39,697 bases of DNA from Chloroflexota bacterium. Lineage in GTDB: Bacteria > Chloroflexota > Limnocylindria > Limnocylindrales > CSP1-4. A model generated the notes under the pieces. That model was not told the origin of the DNA and did no database searches. It saw nothing but the letters and a program-made list of their open reading frames with translations. Positions within the stretch are counted from its first letter, which is position 1, and each line of letters begins with the position of its first letter. Both the position numbers and the translations under genes were made by a program. Positions 8,957 to 20,643 of this stretch are shown here, in pieces. Location: the NCBI GenBank assembly GCA_021813655.1, contig JAKAJU010000084.1, positions 1 to 39,697 on the forward strand, written 5' to 3'.

Positions 8957-9307
8957 GTGAACGTCCTCGACGAGATCGCCCAGGAACAGCTCAGGTCCGA
9001 CCTCCCTGCACTCGCCACCGGCGACACCGTGCGTGTCTCCGCCAAGGTGGTCGAGGGCAACCGCGAGCGGATCCAGGTCTTCGAGGGGACCGTCATGCGC
9101 CTCCGCGGCGGCGGGATCACCCGGTCGATCACGGTCCGCCGCATCGCGAGCGGCGTCGGGGTGGAGCGGACCTTCAAGATCAACAGCCCACGCATCGAGA
9201 AGATCGAGGTCGTGCGGCACGGCGTGGCGCGTCGCGCGCAGCTGTACTTCCTCCGGAAGCGGGTCGGCAAGGCCGCGACGCTTCGCGAGCGTCGCCAGAA
9301 CGGCTGA
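8957..9307 (+). CDS. rplS: 50S ribosomal protein L19
   Basis: This 116-residue large-subunit protein lies at the 30S/50S interface. Diagnostic segments are the start [16 protein letters not shown], then [32 protein letters not shown] and the C-terminal [11 protein letters not shown]...[11 protein letters not shown]. The track gives an ORF from 8426 overlapping trmD, but the family start corresponds to GTG 8957, giving the usual length. The GTG overlaps the TGA of a tiny upstream frame (MTRAGTAT), which may couple initiation. It leads a short unit with rnhB and yraN. Confidence 0.96.
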   Translation: MNVLDEIAQEQLRSDLPALATGDTVRVSAKVVEGNRERIQVFEGTVMRLRGGGITRSITVRRIASGVGVERTFKINSPRIEKIEVVRHGVARRAQLYFLRKRVGKAATLRERRQNG

Positions 9308-9340
9308 CGCCGGCGCCGGCGGCACGGCGCAGGTGAGACG

Positions 9341-10129
9341 ATGCGGACGATCGACCCCGCTCGGACCGGCATGACGGTCAGGAGGCGGGGTCGCTCCGTT
9401 TCTGCGCCGGCGTCCCCCGGCGGACGGGCGACGCTCGCTCCGTGGCACCGCCCGCGCCTCGATCCGGACCTCGCGGAAGAGCGGTGGCTCCAGCTCGCCG
9501 GGTACCGCGCCGTCGCGGGCGTCGACGAGGTCGGCCGTGGTTGCCTGGCCGGCCCGGTGGTCGCAGCGGCGGTGATCCTCCCGCACGGCTGGATCCCGCG
9601 GGACGTCCGCGACTCGAAGCTCCTCCCGGCGAAGGACCGCGAACGGATCGCCGCCGAGATCCGGGCCCACGCAGTGGCCTGGGGCGTCGGCATCGTGGAG
9701 CCCGCGCTCATCGACCGGATGAACATCCTGCAGGCCACGATCCTCGCGAGCCAGCTGGCGGTCGCGCACCTCTCCGTGAGGCCCGACGCCCTGCTCCTGG
9801 ATTCCCTCGAGATCGCGCACCTCTCGATCCGCCAGCGTGCGCTCGTCGGCGCGGATCGGCTCTGCGCATCGGTCGCCGCGGCGTCGGTCGTGGCGAAGGT
9901 CGCCCGCGACGCCCTGATGGACGCGTACGACCTCACGTTCCCCGGGTACGGGTTCGCGCGGAACCGCGGCTACGCCGCGCCCGAGCACCGCGCGGCGATC
10001 GTCGACCGGGGACCCACGTCGATCCACCGTCGGACGTTCATCGAGGCGTACGTGAGCGGGGGTGGGGGCGTCGGATCGACCGGCGACACGGATGATCCGG
10101 CGGCGGAGGACGGCGCGACCGGCGGCTGA
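9341..10129 (+). CDS. rnhB: Ribonuclease HII
   Basis: This 262-residue enzyme nicks RNA in RNA-DNA hybrids, including single ribonucleotides. The DEDD active site is visible in VAGVDEVGRGCLAGPV (Asp, Glu), LLLDSL (Asp) and the SVVAKVARDALMDAYD region (Asp). RDSKLL and the C-terminal YGFARNRGYAAPEH...IHRRTF are also typical. There is a ~45-residue N-terminal extension before the fold and a disordered C-terminus. The last 12 residues (DDPAAEDGATGG) and the stop codon come from a 34-bp tandem repeat (10093 onward). Start ATG 9341 has AGGTGAG upstream; ATG 9371 is an alternative. Confidence 0.95.
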   Translation: MRTIDPARTGMTVRRRGRSVSAPASPGGRATLAPWHRPRLDPDLAEERWLQLAGYRAVAGVDEVGRGCLAGPVVAAAVILPHGWIPRDVRDSKLLPAKDRERIAAEIRAHAVAWGVGIVEPALIDRMNILQATILASQLAVAHLSVRPDALLLDSLEIAHLSIRQRALVGADRLCASVAAASVVAKVARDALMDAYDLTFPGYGFARNRGYAAPEHRAAIVDRGPTSIHRRTFIEAYVSGGGGVGSTGDTDDPAAEDGATGG

Positions 10130-10183
10130 TCCGGCGGCGGAGGACGGCGCGACCGGCGGCTGATCCGGCGGCGGAGGACGGCG
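10093..10183 (+). repeat. 34-bp tandem repeat, about 2.7 copies, at the 3' end of rnhB
   Basis: The unit begins TGATCCGGCGGCGGAGGACG and recurs at 10093, 10127 and 10161. The first two units are identical; the third matches for 23 bases and then diverges. Because 34 is not a multiple of 3, the TGA that starts each unit is out of frame in copy 1 but is the rnhB stop in copy 2. The array has no spacers, so it is not CRISPR. Confidence 0.95.
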
Positions 10184-10262
10184 GGCCGCGGGCACGTGGC
10201 GGTCGATCGGTCGGTGAGCGGCCGACGATCGCGGGGCGATCGGCGCCCGCGATGCTTCGGGC

Positions 10263-10655
10263 GTGGAAACCGTCGGTCCGCTCGGGATCGGGAGGGCCGT
10301 GGAGGCCCGGGTCGCAGAGCGCTTGGCCGCCGCGGGGTGGACGGTCCTCGCACGCAACGTCCGCTGTGGCCGTCACGAGCTCGACATCGTCGCGCTGGAT
10401 CCCGGACCGCCGGCGTCGCTCGTGGTGGTCGAGGTCCGCTGGCGCGCCTCACGGTCGCACGGCCTCCCCGAGGAGACGGTCGGTCACGCCAAGCGCCGCG
10501 CGCTCCGCGCGGGGCTCGCGTGCCTCATGGCGCGCGGCACGCTCCCCGACGGGACGCCGCTGCCGCGCCTGCCCGTACGCCTCGACCTCGTGGCGGCGGA
10601 ACCGGACATCCACGGGCTCATGATCGTGCGACACCACCGGGCCGCGCTCGAGTGA
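10263..10655 (+). CDS. yraN: YraN/UPF0102 family nuclease-like protein
   Basis: This 130-residue protein has a predicted PD-(D/E)XK nuclease fold and usually sits beside rnhB. Visible motifs are [23 protein letters not shown] (family G-x-x-G-E-x-x-A region, here with A/V replacing part), [10 protein letters not shown] (the D of the active site) and LVVVEVRWR (E-x-K position read as E-V-R). The C-terminal strand [10 protein letters not shown] is also typical. The family E-x-K lysine appears as arginine, so catalytic competence is uncertain. The start GTG 10263 lacks a clear Shine-Dalgarno but gives the family N-terminus. The function in cells is unknown. Confidence 0.88.
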   Translation: METVGPLGIGRAVEARVAERLAAAGWTVLARNVRCGRHELDIVALDPGPPASLVVVEVRWRASRSHGLPEETVGHAKRRALRAGLACLMARGTLPDGTPLPRLPVRLDLVAAEPDIHGLMIVRHHRAALE

Positions 10656-10680
10656 GAGGGGAGGTCTGCCACCGTCGCCG

Positions 10681-10689
10681 TGCTACACT
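10681..10689 (+). promoter_or_regulatory. Candidate extended -10 promoter of rpsB
   Basis: TGCTACACT has TGn directly before TACACT and is nearly identical to the rplS element (TGCTATACTCC versus TGCTACACTCC). No -35 is recognisable. It would give a leader of ~144 bases before rpsB, long enough for autoregulation by S2, which is known in other bacteria. I did not identify a specific S2-binding structure. Confidence 0.55.
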
Positions 10690-10839
10690 CCCCGCGGCCG
10701 TCAACCACGTCGGTCGGCGCCCGCGAGGGCGCGATCACACACGCGCGAGCACACCCGAGCACCGGGGCGGTGCCGGCCGGACGGATCCGGCGGTATCCCG
10801 GGATCGACGCGCGGAGGCATAACCGCAGGAGGTCTGTTC

Positions 10840-11742
10840 GTGTCCACCGTCTCCATGCGCCAGCTCCTCGAGGCCGGCGTCCACTTCGGCCACCAGACGC
10901 GGCGCTGGAACCCGAAGATGCGCCCGTTCATCTACGCGGAGCGCAACGGGATCCACATCATCGATCTCGCCCAGACGGCGAAGCGACTCGACGGCGCCAT
11001 CGACGCGGTCCGCGAGACGACCGCACGCGGCGAGTCGATCCTCTTCGTCGGGACGAAGAAGCAGGCCCAGGCCGCGATCGCCCAGGAGGCGGATCGGGCG
11101 AGCCAGCCCTACGTGAACCACCGCTGGCTCGGCGGCATGCTCACGAACTTCGTGACGATCAAGAAGCGTCTGGGCCTCCTCGACCAGCTCGAGGCCCGAA
11201 AGGCCGCCGGCGACTTCGAACGGATGACGAAGAAGGAGGCCGCGAAGCTCGACGAGGAGCTCCGCAAGCTCGAGCTGACGCTCGGCGGGATCCGCAAGAT
11301 GCGCCGTCTGCCGGGGATGGTCTTCATCATCGACCCCGCCCGCGAGCGGATCGCGGTGACCGAGGCCCGCAAGCTCGAGATCCCGATCGTCGGCACCGGC
11401 GACACGAACGTGGACCCGGACGATCTCGACTACATCATCCCGGCGAACGACGACGCGATCCGGGCGATCCGGCTCCTCGCGTCGGTGATCGCCGACGCGG
11501 CGATCGAGGGCATGCGCGAGCGCGGCAGTCGCACCGCACCCGAGCCGGAGCTCGAGGCCGTCACCGAGGCCGAGGAGATCGGGGCCCCGGCGGAGGACCT
11601 GGTCGCGGCCCTCGCGGCGGGCGGTTCTCTCACGTTCGAGCCGGACGTCGACGAGGACGAGCTCCTGCCGGGCGCCCGCGCGGCCGAGGCTGCCGTGGTC
11701 CCGGGGCCCGAGCCGGACGCGGCGGCCGGGCCCGCCGCCTGA
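10840..11742 (+). CDS. rpsB: 30S ribosomal protein S2
   Basis: This is a 300-residue S2. The core shows [68 protein letters not shown] and [26 protein letters not shown], all standard. Length exceeds the usual ~240-260 because of a ~60-residue acidic, Ala/Pro-rich tail ([12 protein letters not shown]-type). The start is GTG 10840 with AGGAGG upstream; the internal ATG five codons later is a weaker alternative. It leads the long rpsB-to-ispG run. Confidence 0.97.
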   Translation: MSTVSMRQLLEAGVHFGHQTRRWNPKMRPFIYAERNGIHIIDLAQTAKRLDGAIDAVRETTARGESILFVGTKKQAQAAIAQEADRASQPYVNHRWLGGMLTNFVTIKKRLGLLDQLEARKAAGDFERMTKKEAAKLDEELRKLELTLGGIRKMRRLPGMVFIIDPARERIAVTEARKLEIPIVGTGDTNVDPDDLDYIIPANDDAIRAIRLLASVIADAAIEGMRERGSRTAPEPELEAVTEAEEIGAPAEDLVAALAAGGSLTFEPDVDEDELLPGARAAEAAVVPGPEPDAAAGPAA

Positions 11743-11820
11743 CACCGAGCCACCCAGCATCACCGCGGACCCGCGCGTCGAGGCGCGGGCCGGAGAGAGA
11801 CGACAGGAGAGCGAGACCGC

Positions 11821-13722
<1,902 letters not shown>

Positions 13723-13723
<1 letters not shown>

Positions 13724-14502
13724 TGGGCGATCCGCGCGTGGGTCCCGACAGGGATAGGGACGCGCAGCCCGAGACGGGGACCGGAGGGTGGTCCGGGCAC
13801 GCGCCGGAGCCGGCGTTCGACCCGCTCCCGACCCATGTCGCGATCATCATGGACGGCAACCGGCGCTGGGCACGCGAGCGCGGGCTGCCGGAGGCCGAGG
13901 GCCATACCGCCGGCGTGGACGCGGTCCGACGAACGGTTCGCCACGCCGTCCGCCGCGGGATCCCGATGCTCAGCCTCTACGCCTTCAGCCGGGAGAACTG
14001 GGGTCGCTCCGACACGGAGGTCTCGTTCCTGTTCGCGCTCCTCGAATCCGCGATCCGGACGGAGACGCCGGAGCTCGTCGAGCAGGGCATCGAGGTCAGG
14101 CTTCTCGGCCGCCTCGATGAGCTGCCGGATCAGACGCGCCGATCGATCCAGACGGGTCTCGAGGCGACCCGGGGTGGACCGCGGCTGAAGCTCAACATCG
14201 CCTTCAACTACGGCGGCCGGTCCGAGATCGTCGACGCGGTCCGGGCGATCGTGCGGGCCGGGACGCCCGCCGACGAGATCGACGAGGCGACCGTGGCCGA
14301 CGCGCTGTACACGGCCGGGATGCCCGATCCCGACCTGGTCATCCGGACGGGCGGGGAGCAGCGGCTCTCGAACTTCCTCATCTGGCAGTCGGCGTACGCC
14401 GAGTTCGTGTCGACGCCCGTGCAGTGGCCGGCGTTCGGGGCGGAGGCGCTCGACGACGCGCTCTCCGATTACGCACGCAGATCGCGCCGGTTCGGGCGGT
14501 AG
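13723..14502 (+). CDS. uppS: Undecaprenyl diphosphate synthase (cis-prenyltransferase)
   Basis: This 259-residue enzyme condenses IPP onto FPP to make the C55 carrier for peptidoglycan. Motifs: [19 protein letters not shown] (catalytic Asp in MDGN), [41 protein letters not shown] and [24 protein letters not shown]. About 30 residues of disordered N-terminus precede the fold. I chose GTG 13723, which overlaps the frr stop (TAGTG) and has AGGAGGT 12 bases upstream. GTG 13738 is an alternative; the track start at 13156 is inside frr. The product and the next enzyme, CdsA, both feed envelope synthesis. Confidence 0.93.
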
Positions 14503-14504
14503 CC

Positions 14505-15332
14505 GTGCTCGTCGACCGAGCGAAGAGCCTCGTCATCCTCGTCCCCGTCGTCATCGCGCTCGTCGTCGTCGGCCAGCCGTGGTTCACCCTCGGTGTCGCG
14601 GCGATCGCGGCCGCGGCCGCCTGGGAGGCGTTCCGCCTCCTCCGCGGCGCGGGCCTCGAGGCCCTCGCGCCGGTCGGGATCCTCGCGGCCGTCGCGATCG
14701 TCCTCGAGCCGGCGGTCCCGGGCGCTTCCTTCGCAGGGACCGGCGTGGTCGTGGGGCTCGCGATCGTCCTCGCCGGGGTTGCCGCCCTCGGCCAGACGGA
14801 CACCCGTCGGGGGTTCGAGGCATGGATGGCGACCGTCTTCGGCGCGATGTACGTGGGGCTCCTGGCATTCCTGCCGCGGCTCTGGGAGGCCGCTCCCGGG
14901 GTCCCGTCGACGGCGCCCGCGGACGCGATCGGAGCCGGTTGTGCGTGGTTCGTGCTCCTGCTCCTGACCGTCTGGTCGTACGACACGGGAGCGTTCCTCG
15001 TCGGCCGCCAGATCGGCCGCCACAAGTTCCTCACGCACGTGTCGCCGTCGAAGTCGATCGAGGGCCTCGTCGGCGGCGTGCTCGCTGCGACGGTCGTCGG
15101 GATCGCGGGGTTCTGGCTCCTCGGCCAGCCGATCGTCGCCGGGATCCTGTGGGGTCCCGTCGTCGCGATCGCCGCCCAGGCGGGTGACCTCGCCGAATCG
15201 CTGCTCAAGCGCGCCGCCGGCGCGAAGGACTCGAGCGACCTGATCCCCGGCCACGGCGGGATCCTCGACCGGGTCGACTCGTTCCTCTTCGCCGCGCCGG
15301 TCGCCGTCCTATATGTCGTCCTCCTCGGTTGA
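14505..15332 (+). CDS. cdsA: Phosphatidate cytidylyltransferase
   Basis: This 275-residue polytopic membrane enzyme makes CDP-diacylglycerol from phosphatidic acid and CTP. There are about 7-8 hydrophobic segments, starting at residue ~8 ([15 protein letters not shown]). The C-terminal CDP-lipid synthase signature is clear: [20 protein letters not shown], then GGILDRVDS. Asp/His residues of the metal site are intact, and [13 protein letters not shown] is also typical. The start GTG 14505 is 2 bp after uppS; the track start at 14424 is inside uppS. The 3' end lies close to or overlaps dxr, depending on the dxr start. Confidence 0.95.
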   Translation: MLVDRAKSLVILVPVVIALVVVGQPWFTLGVAAIAAAAAWEAFRLLRGAGLEALAPVGILAAVAIVLEPAVPGASFAGTGVVVGLAIVLAGVAALGQTDTRRGFEAWMATVFGAMYVGLLAFLPRLWEAAPGVPSTAPADAIGAGCAWFVLLLLTVWSYDTGAFLVGRQIGRHKFLTHVSPSKSIEGLVGGVLAATVVGIAGFWLLGQPIVAGILWGPVVAIAAQAGDLAESLLKRAAGAKDSSDLIPGHGGILDRVDSFLFAAPVAVLYVVLLG

Positions 15333-15366
15333 CGGCCGCCGCACCGCGCCGGGAGGGACGCCGGCC

Positions 15367-16596
15367 GTGACCGACCCGGTGCGCGTGGCGGTCATCGGCT
15401 CGGGCGGCTCCATCGGCCGCCAGACCGTCGACGTCCTCGCGGCCCTCGGTGGCGGATACCGCGTCACCGCCCTCGCGACCCGCGGCCAGGCGGTCGTCCT
15501 CCAGGAGCAGGCCGCCCGCCTCCGTCCCGCAGCCGTCTCGCTCGCCGACGATGCGGCGCTCGACGAGCTCGACCTCCCGGACGGCACCGAGCGGGTCGGC
15601 GGCGGCGACGCGCTCGTGGAGCTCGCGACGCGCGAGGACGTGGATCTCGTCGTCGTGGGCACCGGCGGGATCGTGAGCCTTCGCCCGGTCCTCGCGGCGC
15701 TCGCAGCCGGCAAGATCGTCGCCACGGCGAACAAGGAGGTCCTCGTGGCCGCTGGTCATCTCGTCATGCCGCTCGCGCGCGCACGCGCCGCGGCCGTGGC
15801 GGCGGCCGACCCGACGAGCCCGATGGCGAGCCCGCTGGGCTGGCTGCGGCCGATCGACTCGGAGCACAGCGCGATCTGGCAGTGCCTTGCGGGCGAGCCG
15901 GGCGAAGGCCTCGAGCGGATCGTCCTCACGGCTTCCGGCGGGCCCTTCCGGCACATGGCCGTCGAACGCCTGGCGCGCGTGACGCCGGAGGAGGCGCTCC
16001 GCCACCCTACGTGGACGATGGGGGCGAAGATCACGATCGACTCCGCGACGCTCGCGAACAAGGGCCTGGAGGTCATCGAGGCCCACTGGCTCTACGATGT
16101 CGCGTACGACGCGATCGACGTCGTCGTCCACCCGCAGAGCGTCGTCCACTCGGCCGTCCTCTTCCGGGACGGTTCGCTGAAGGCGCAGCTCGGTACCCCA
16201 GACATGCGGATCCCCATCCAGTACGCGCTCACGTTCCCGCGTCGGCTTCCGTCGCCGGCCCGCCCGCCAGACCTCGTGGCGATGGGCTCGCTGACATTCG
16301 AGGCGCCGGACGAATCGCGGTTCCCGGCACTGCGCATCGCGCGCGACGCCGGCCGCGCCGGCCCGTGGTCCACCGCGGCGCTCATCGTCGCGGACGAGGT
16401 CGCGGTCCCGCGCTTCCTCGAGGGATCGCTCGGCTTCACCGGGATCGCGCGCCTCCTCGAGGCGGCCGTCCGGCGCTTCGGGTCCGGCCACGACGCCCCG
16501 CCCGGCCTCGACGACCTCGCCTCGCTCGACGCCGAGGTCCGCGCGGCGTTCGCCCGAGGTGCCTGGTCAGAGCCGGCCGCGGGAGACCTGGCCTGA
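15367..16596 (+). CDS. dxr: 1-deoxy-D-xylulose 5-phosphate reductoisomerase
   Basis: This 409-residue MEP-pathway enzyme converts DXP to MEP with NADPH. The NADPH loop is [16 protein letters not shown] (most homologues have GSTGSIG). Further motifs are [55 protein letters not shown] and [13 protein letters not shown], so the metal and substrate residues (D, E, H) look intact. I prefer GTG 15367 because GGGAGGGA lies 9-10 bases upstream. ATG 15313, which would overlap cdsA by 20 bp, has no Shine-Dalgarno and adds 18 disordered residues. Its stop overlaps rseP by one base (TGATG). ispG, also in the MEP pathway, is two genes downstream. Confidence 0.95.
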   Translation: MTDPVRVAVIGSGGSIGRQTVDVLAALGGGYRVTALATRGQAVVLQEQAARLRPAAVSLADDAALDELDLPDGTERVGGGDALVELATREDVDLVVVGTGGIVSLRPVLAALAAGKIVATANKEVLVAAGHLVMPLARARAAAVAAADPTSPMASPLGWLRPIDSEHSAIWQCLAGEPGEGLERIVLTASGGPFRHMAVERLARVTPEEALRHPTWTMGAKITIDSATLANKGLEVIEAHWLYDVAYDAIDVVVHPQSVVHSAVLFRDGSLKAQLGTPDMRIPIQYALTFPRRLPSPARPPDLVAMGSLTFEAPDESRFPALRIARDAGRAGPWSTAALIVADEVAVPRFLEGSLGFTGIARLLEAAVRRFGSGHDAPPGLDDLASLDAEVRAAFARGAWSEPAAGDLA

Positions 16597-17692
16597 TGCC
16601 GCTCGTCCAGTCCGCGATCACGATCGTCCTGTTCATCGCGATCCTCTTCGTCGTCGTCCTCGTGCACGAGGTCGGCCACTTCATCGCGTCGCGCGCGGCG
16701 CGCGTCCGCGTCCACGAGTTCGGGATCGGGTTCCCGCCCAGGGCGAAGGTCCTCGGGTCGGACCACGAGACGCTCTACACGCTCAACTGGCTCCCGATCG
16801 GCGGGTTCGTCAAGCTCGAAGGCGAGGACGGCGACTCGGAGGACGAGCGATCGTTCACGCGCGCGCGCCTCCCGGTGAAGGTCGGGATCCTCGTCGCGGG
16901 CGTCCTCATGAACGTGCTGCTCGCGTTCGTCATCTTCTTCGGGATCGCGTTGCTCGCGACCCCGCTGGCGAAGATCACGTGGGACGACGTCCAGGCCGAT
17001 TCGCCCGCAGCGACGGCGGGGCTCATCGCCGGCGACGGCCTGTACGCGATCGACGGGCGGACCTTCGACTACTTCGCGGGACCCGACCCGGTCATCGCCG
17101 AGCTCCGCGCCCACGCGGGGCAGCAGGTCGTGCTCGGCATCGTCCACGCGGACGGCTCGAAGGCGGACGTCACGGCCACGCTCCGGCCGGAGTCCGAGAT
17201 CGGACCGACGAAGGGCGCCCTCGGGATCAGCGGCCTGCGCTTCACGCCGACCGGAGACTACGCGCAGACGGACTTCGTCACCGCGCTCCGACTCGGTGCC
17301 CAGCGGACGGTCTCGGCGCTCCTCCTCATCGTGGAGGGGCTGGGACAGCTCGCCTCGTCGATCTTCGCGCACCCCACGACGGCGCCGCCGGTCACCGGGC
17401 CGGTGGGGATCGCGGTCCAGGTCGGCGACGTCTTCTGGCAGCTCGGGCCGATCTTCACCCTCTACTTCGTCGGGCTCCTCTCGGCCAACCTCGCGCTCGT
17501 CAACATCCTCCCGTTCCCGCCGCTCGACGGCGGGCGGGTCCTCATGACGCTCATCAAGTCGGTCGCGGGCGCCCGGCTGTCCGTCCAGGCCGAGCGCCTC
17601 ACGTACCTGGTCGGCTTCGTCGCCCTCTTCGGCCTCATCATCTGGATCACGTTCTTCGACGTCATCCGCCAGATCGCCGGCGGGGCGACACC

Positions 17693-17696
<4 letters not shown>
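16596..17696 (+). CDS. rseP: Site-2 protease family membrane metalloprotease (RseP-like)
   Basis: This 366-residue intramembrane zinc protease cleaves membrane-bound regulators such as anti-sigma factors. The zinc site HEVGH (H24, E25, H28) lies in the first membrane segment. One PDZ-like domain occupies roughly residues 130-210 ([20 protein letters not shown]). The second active-site motif [15 protein letters not shown] carries the third metal ligand. A C-terminal membrane segment ends the protein. The one-PDZ layout matches Gram-positive RasP/YluC more than two-PDZ E. coli RseP. It starts at ATG 16596, overlapping dxr (TGATG), and ends in a GTGA overlap with ispG. The substrate is not evident here. 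Confidence 0.93.
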
Positions 17697-18934
<1,238 letters not shown>

Positions 18935-18976
18935 CCGATCCCGCCGCGGGCGCGCACACCCGCCCAGGGCCGCTCA

Positions 18977-19005
18977 TTGAGGGTCCACGGGGTCGGGTGT
19001 ATACT
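18977..19005 (+). promoter_or_regulatory. Sigma-70-type promoter of the nusA-infB unit
   Basis: TTGAGG (18977-18982), a 17-bp spacer and TATACT (19000-19005) make this the best-scoring promoter by eye in the window. Transcription would start near 19012, leaving a leader of about 80 bases before nusA that contains a terminator-like hairpin. Confidence 0.78.
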
Positions 19006-19032
19006 CCCGTGCACTGCGATCCGGCCTCTCCG

Positions 19033-19059
19033 AACGCGGGCATGACCCGCGTTTCTTCG
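19033..19059 (+). promoter_or_regulatory. Terminator-like hairpin in the nusA leader (candidate attenuator)
   Basis: AACGCGGG-CATGA-CCCGCGTT forms a perfect 8-bp stem with a 5-base loop, followed by TCTTCG, a short U-containing tail. It lies between the promoter and the nusA start, so it is well placed for attenuation that responds to NusA itself. NusA autoregulation by leader termination is known in other bacteria. A 6-codon frame, MTRVSS, starts in its loop (ATG 19042). The mechanism here is inferred. Confidence 0.55.
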
Positions 19060-19093
19060 TGAGTGGGGCCTGAATCACGGAAGGAGGCGCGAG

Positions 19094-20314
19094 GTGAGCC
19101 GGGACTTCATCGGTGCGCTCCTCCAGCTCAACGCCGAGAAGGGCGTCCCCCAGGAGCACCTCGTCCGGACCGTCGAGGACGCGATCCAGTCCGCGTACCG
19201 CCGCTTCAGCGGTGACGAGGACGTCCACGTCCGCATCGACCCCGAGTCGGGACGCATCCGCGTCTTCCGCGCGCGTCGCGTCGTCGTCGAGATCGAGGAC
19301 GAGGCGACCGAGATGACCGCAGAGCAGGCGCGTGCCTATCAGCCGGACGCGGAGGTGGGCGACCTCGTCGAGACCGAGGAGCTCGATCCGGAGCATTTCG
19401 GCCGCATCCACGCGCAGACCGCCAAGCAGGTCGTCCTCCAGCGGCTGCGCGAGGCCGAGCGCGACGTCGTCTTCGAGCAGTACGCGAACCGCGAGGGCGA
19501 GCTCATCACCGGGACGGTGAAGGGCGTCGAGCCTCGAGCGATCATCCTCGACGTCGGGAAGGCCGAGGCGATCCTCGCCGTGACCGAGCAGTCCGCGACG
19601 GAGCACTACCGGATCGGCCAGAACGTGAAGGCGTACGTCCTCGAGGTCCGTCGCTCCACCAAGGGGCCCCAGGTCCTCGTGAGCAGGACGCACAAGGGAT
19701 TCCTCCGCCGGCTCTTCGAGCTGGAGGTCCCGGAGATCCACAACGGGACCGTCGAGATCAAGGCGATCGCGCGCGAGCCGGGCAGTCGCTCCAAGGTGGC
19801 CGTGGCGTCGCGGCAGGAAGGGCTCGATCCGGTCGGGGCGACCGTTGGCCAGCGCGGCGCGCGGGTCCAGGCGGTCGTGGCCGAGCTCGGCGGCGAGAAG
19901 ATCGACGTCATCCCGTGGAACGAGGATCCGGCCGTCTTCGTGGCGAATGCCCTGAGCCCCGCGCAGGTCGTCGGGGTGCGGATCGACGAGGAGCACCGGA
20001 TCGCGTCCGTCACCGTCCCCGAGCGGATGCTGTCGCTCGCGATCGGCCGCGAAGGCCAGAATGCGCGGCTCGCCGCGAAGCTCACCGGCTGGCGGATCGA
20101 CATCCGCTCGGACGTCCCGCAGCCCGAGGCCGTCGCGGCGCCGGAGCCGGCGGCGGCAGGCGATCCCCTCGGGGCTGTGCAGGCCGGCGACCCGGCCCCC
20201 GGCGAGCCCGCGACACCGGCGGTCGCGGCGATGCCCGCACCCGTCGAGGCGGCCGCCGTCGCACCCGCCCGTGCGAAGCGGGCGGCCAAGCGTTCCGAGG
20301 AGGCAGTGCCGTAG
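19094..20314 (+). CDS. nusA: Transcription termination/antitermination factor NusA
   Basis: This 406-residue RNA polymerase-binding factor modulates pausing and termination. An N-terminal polymerase-binding domain (1-125, FIGALLQLNAEKGVP start) is followed by an S1 domain (~130-200, GTVKGVEPRAIILDVG). Two KH domains follow (REPGSRSKVAVAS; AIGREGQNARLAAKLTGWRI). A ~65-residue Ala/Pro-rich tail replaces the acidic repeats of proteobacterial NusA. The start GTG 19094 is preceded by AAGGAGG. No rimP gene precedes it, which is unusual for this operon. ylxR follows immediately, in the -1 frame. Confidence 0.97.
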   Translation: MSRDFIGALLQLNAEKGVPQEHLVRTVEDAIQSAYRRFSGDEDVHVRIDPESGRIRVFRARRVVVEIEDEATEMTAEQARAYQPDAEVGDLVETEELDPEHFGRIHAQTAKQVVLQRLREAERDVVFEQYANREGELITGTVKGVEPRAIILDVGKAEAILAVTEQSATEHYRIGQNVKAYVLEVRRSTKGPQVLVSRTHKGFLRRLFELEVPEIHNGTVEIKAIAREPGSRSKVAVASRQEGLDPVGATVGQRGARVQAVVAELGGEKIDVIPWNEDPAVFVANALSPAQVVGVRIDEEHRIASVTVPERMLSLAIGREGQNARLAAKLTGWRIDIRSDVPQPEAVAAPEPAAAGDPLGAVQAGDPAPGEPATPAVAAMPAPVEAAAVAPARAKRAAKRSEEAVP

Positions 20315-20643
20315 CGACCACCGCCACCGCTCGAGCGAGCACGCGCCGACCGCCCGCGCGGTCGTGCGTGGGTTGCCGCGCCGTGCGCGACAAGCGCGAC
20401 CTCACGCGCGTCGTCCGCACGCCGGACGGACGGGTGGTCCTCGATCCCACGGGTCGCCTCGGCGGCCGCGGGGCGTATCTCTGCGACGATCCGGCCTGCC
20501 GCGCGGCAGCCGTGAAGAAGGGCGCCCTGGCGCGGGCGCTCGCGGTCCCGATCCCCGGCGCGCTCCGTGCGGAGCTGCTCGGGTCGCCCGCACCCGAATC
20601 GATGACGACGACCGACGAAGGAGGAGCCCGTGGCCAGGAGTAG
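20311..20643 (+). CDS. ylxR: YlxR-family protein (RNase P modulator RnpM-like), start codon uncertain
   Basis: The conserved YlxR domain is clear: ARSCVGCRAVRDKRDLTRVV, then DPTGRLGGRGAYLCDD and CRAAAVKKGALARAL. Members bind RNA; in B. subtilis one was reported to modulate RNase P. The frame has no ATG, GTG or TTG between the nusA end and the domain. A Shine-Dalgarno GAGGAGG (20297-20303) sits 7 bases before GTA at 20311, which I use as the nominal start (110 residues). The only later candidate, GTG 20368, would delete the first Cys of CVGC. Its stop lies 14 bases inside infB. The domain is certain; the 5' end is not. Confidence 0.75.
   Translation, partial: VATTATARASTRRPPARSCVGCRAVRDKRDLTRVVRTPDGRVVLDPTGRLGGRGAYLCDDPACRAAAVKKGALARALAVPIPGALRAELLGSPAPESMTTTDEGGARGQE

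Noticed and set aside
10093-10183. Short repeat array considered as CRISPR
   Set aside because: The units are directly adjacent with no spacers and overlap coding sequence, so this is a plain tandem duplication.
15391-15420. Dxr NADPH loop GSGGSIG in place of GSTGSIG, considered as loss of function
   Set aside because: The substitution is conservative in the glycine-rich loop and all metal- and substrate-binding motifs are present.
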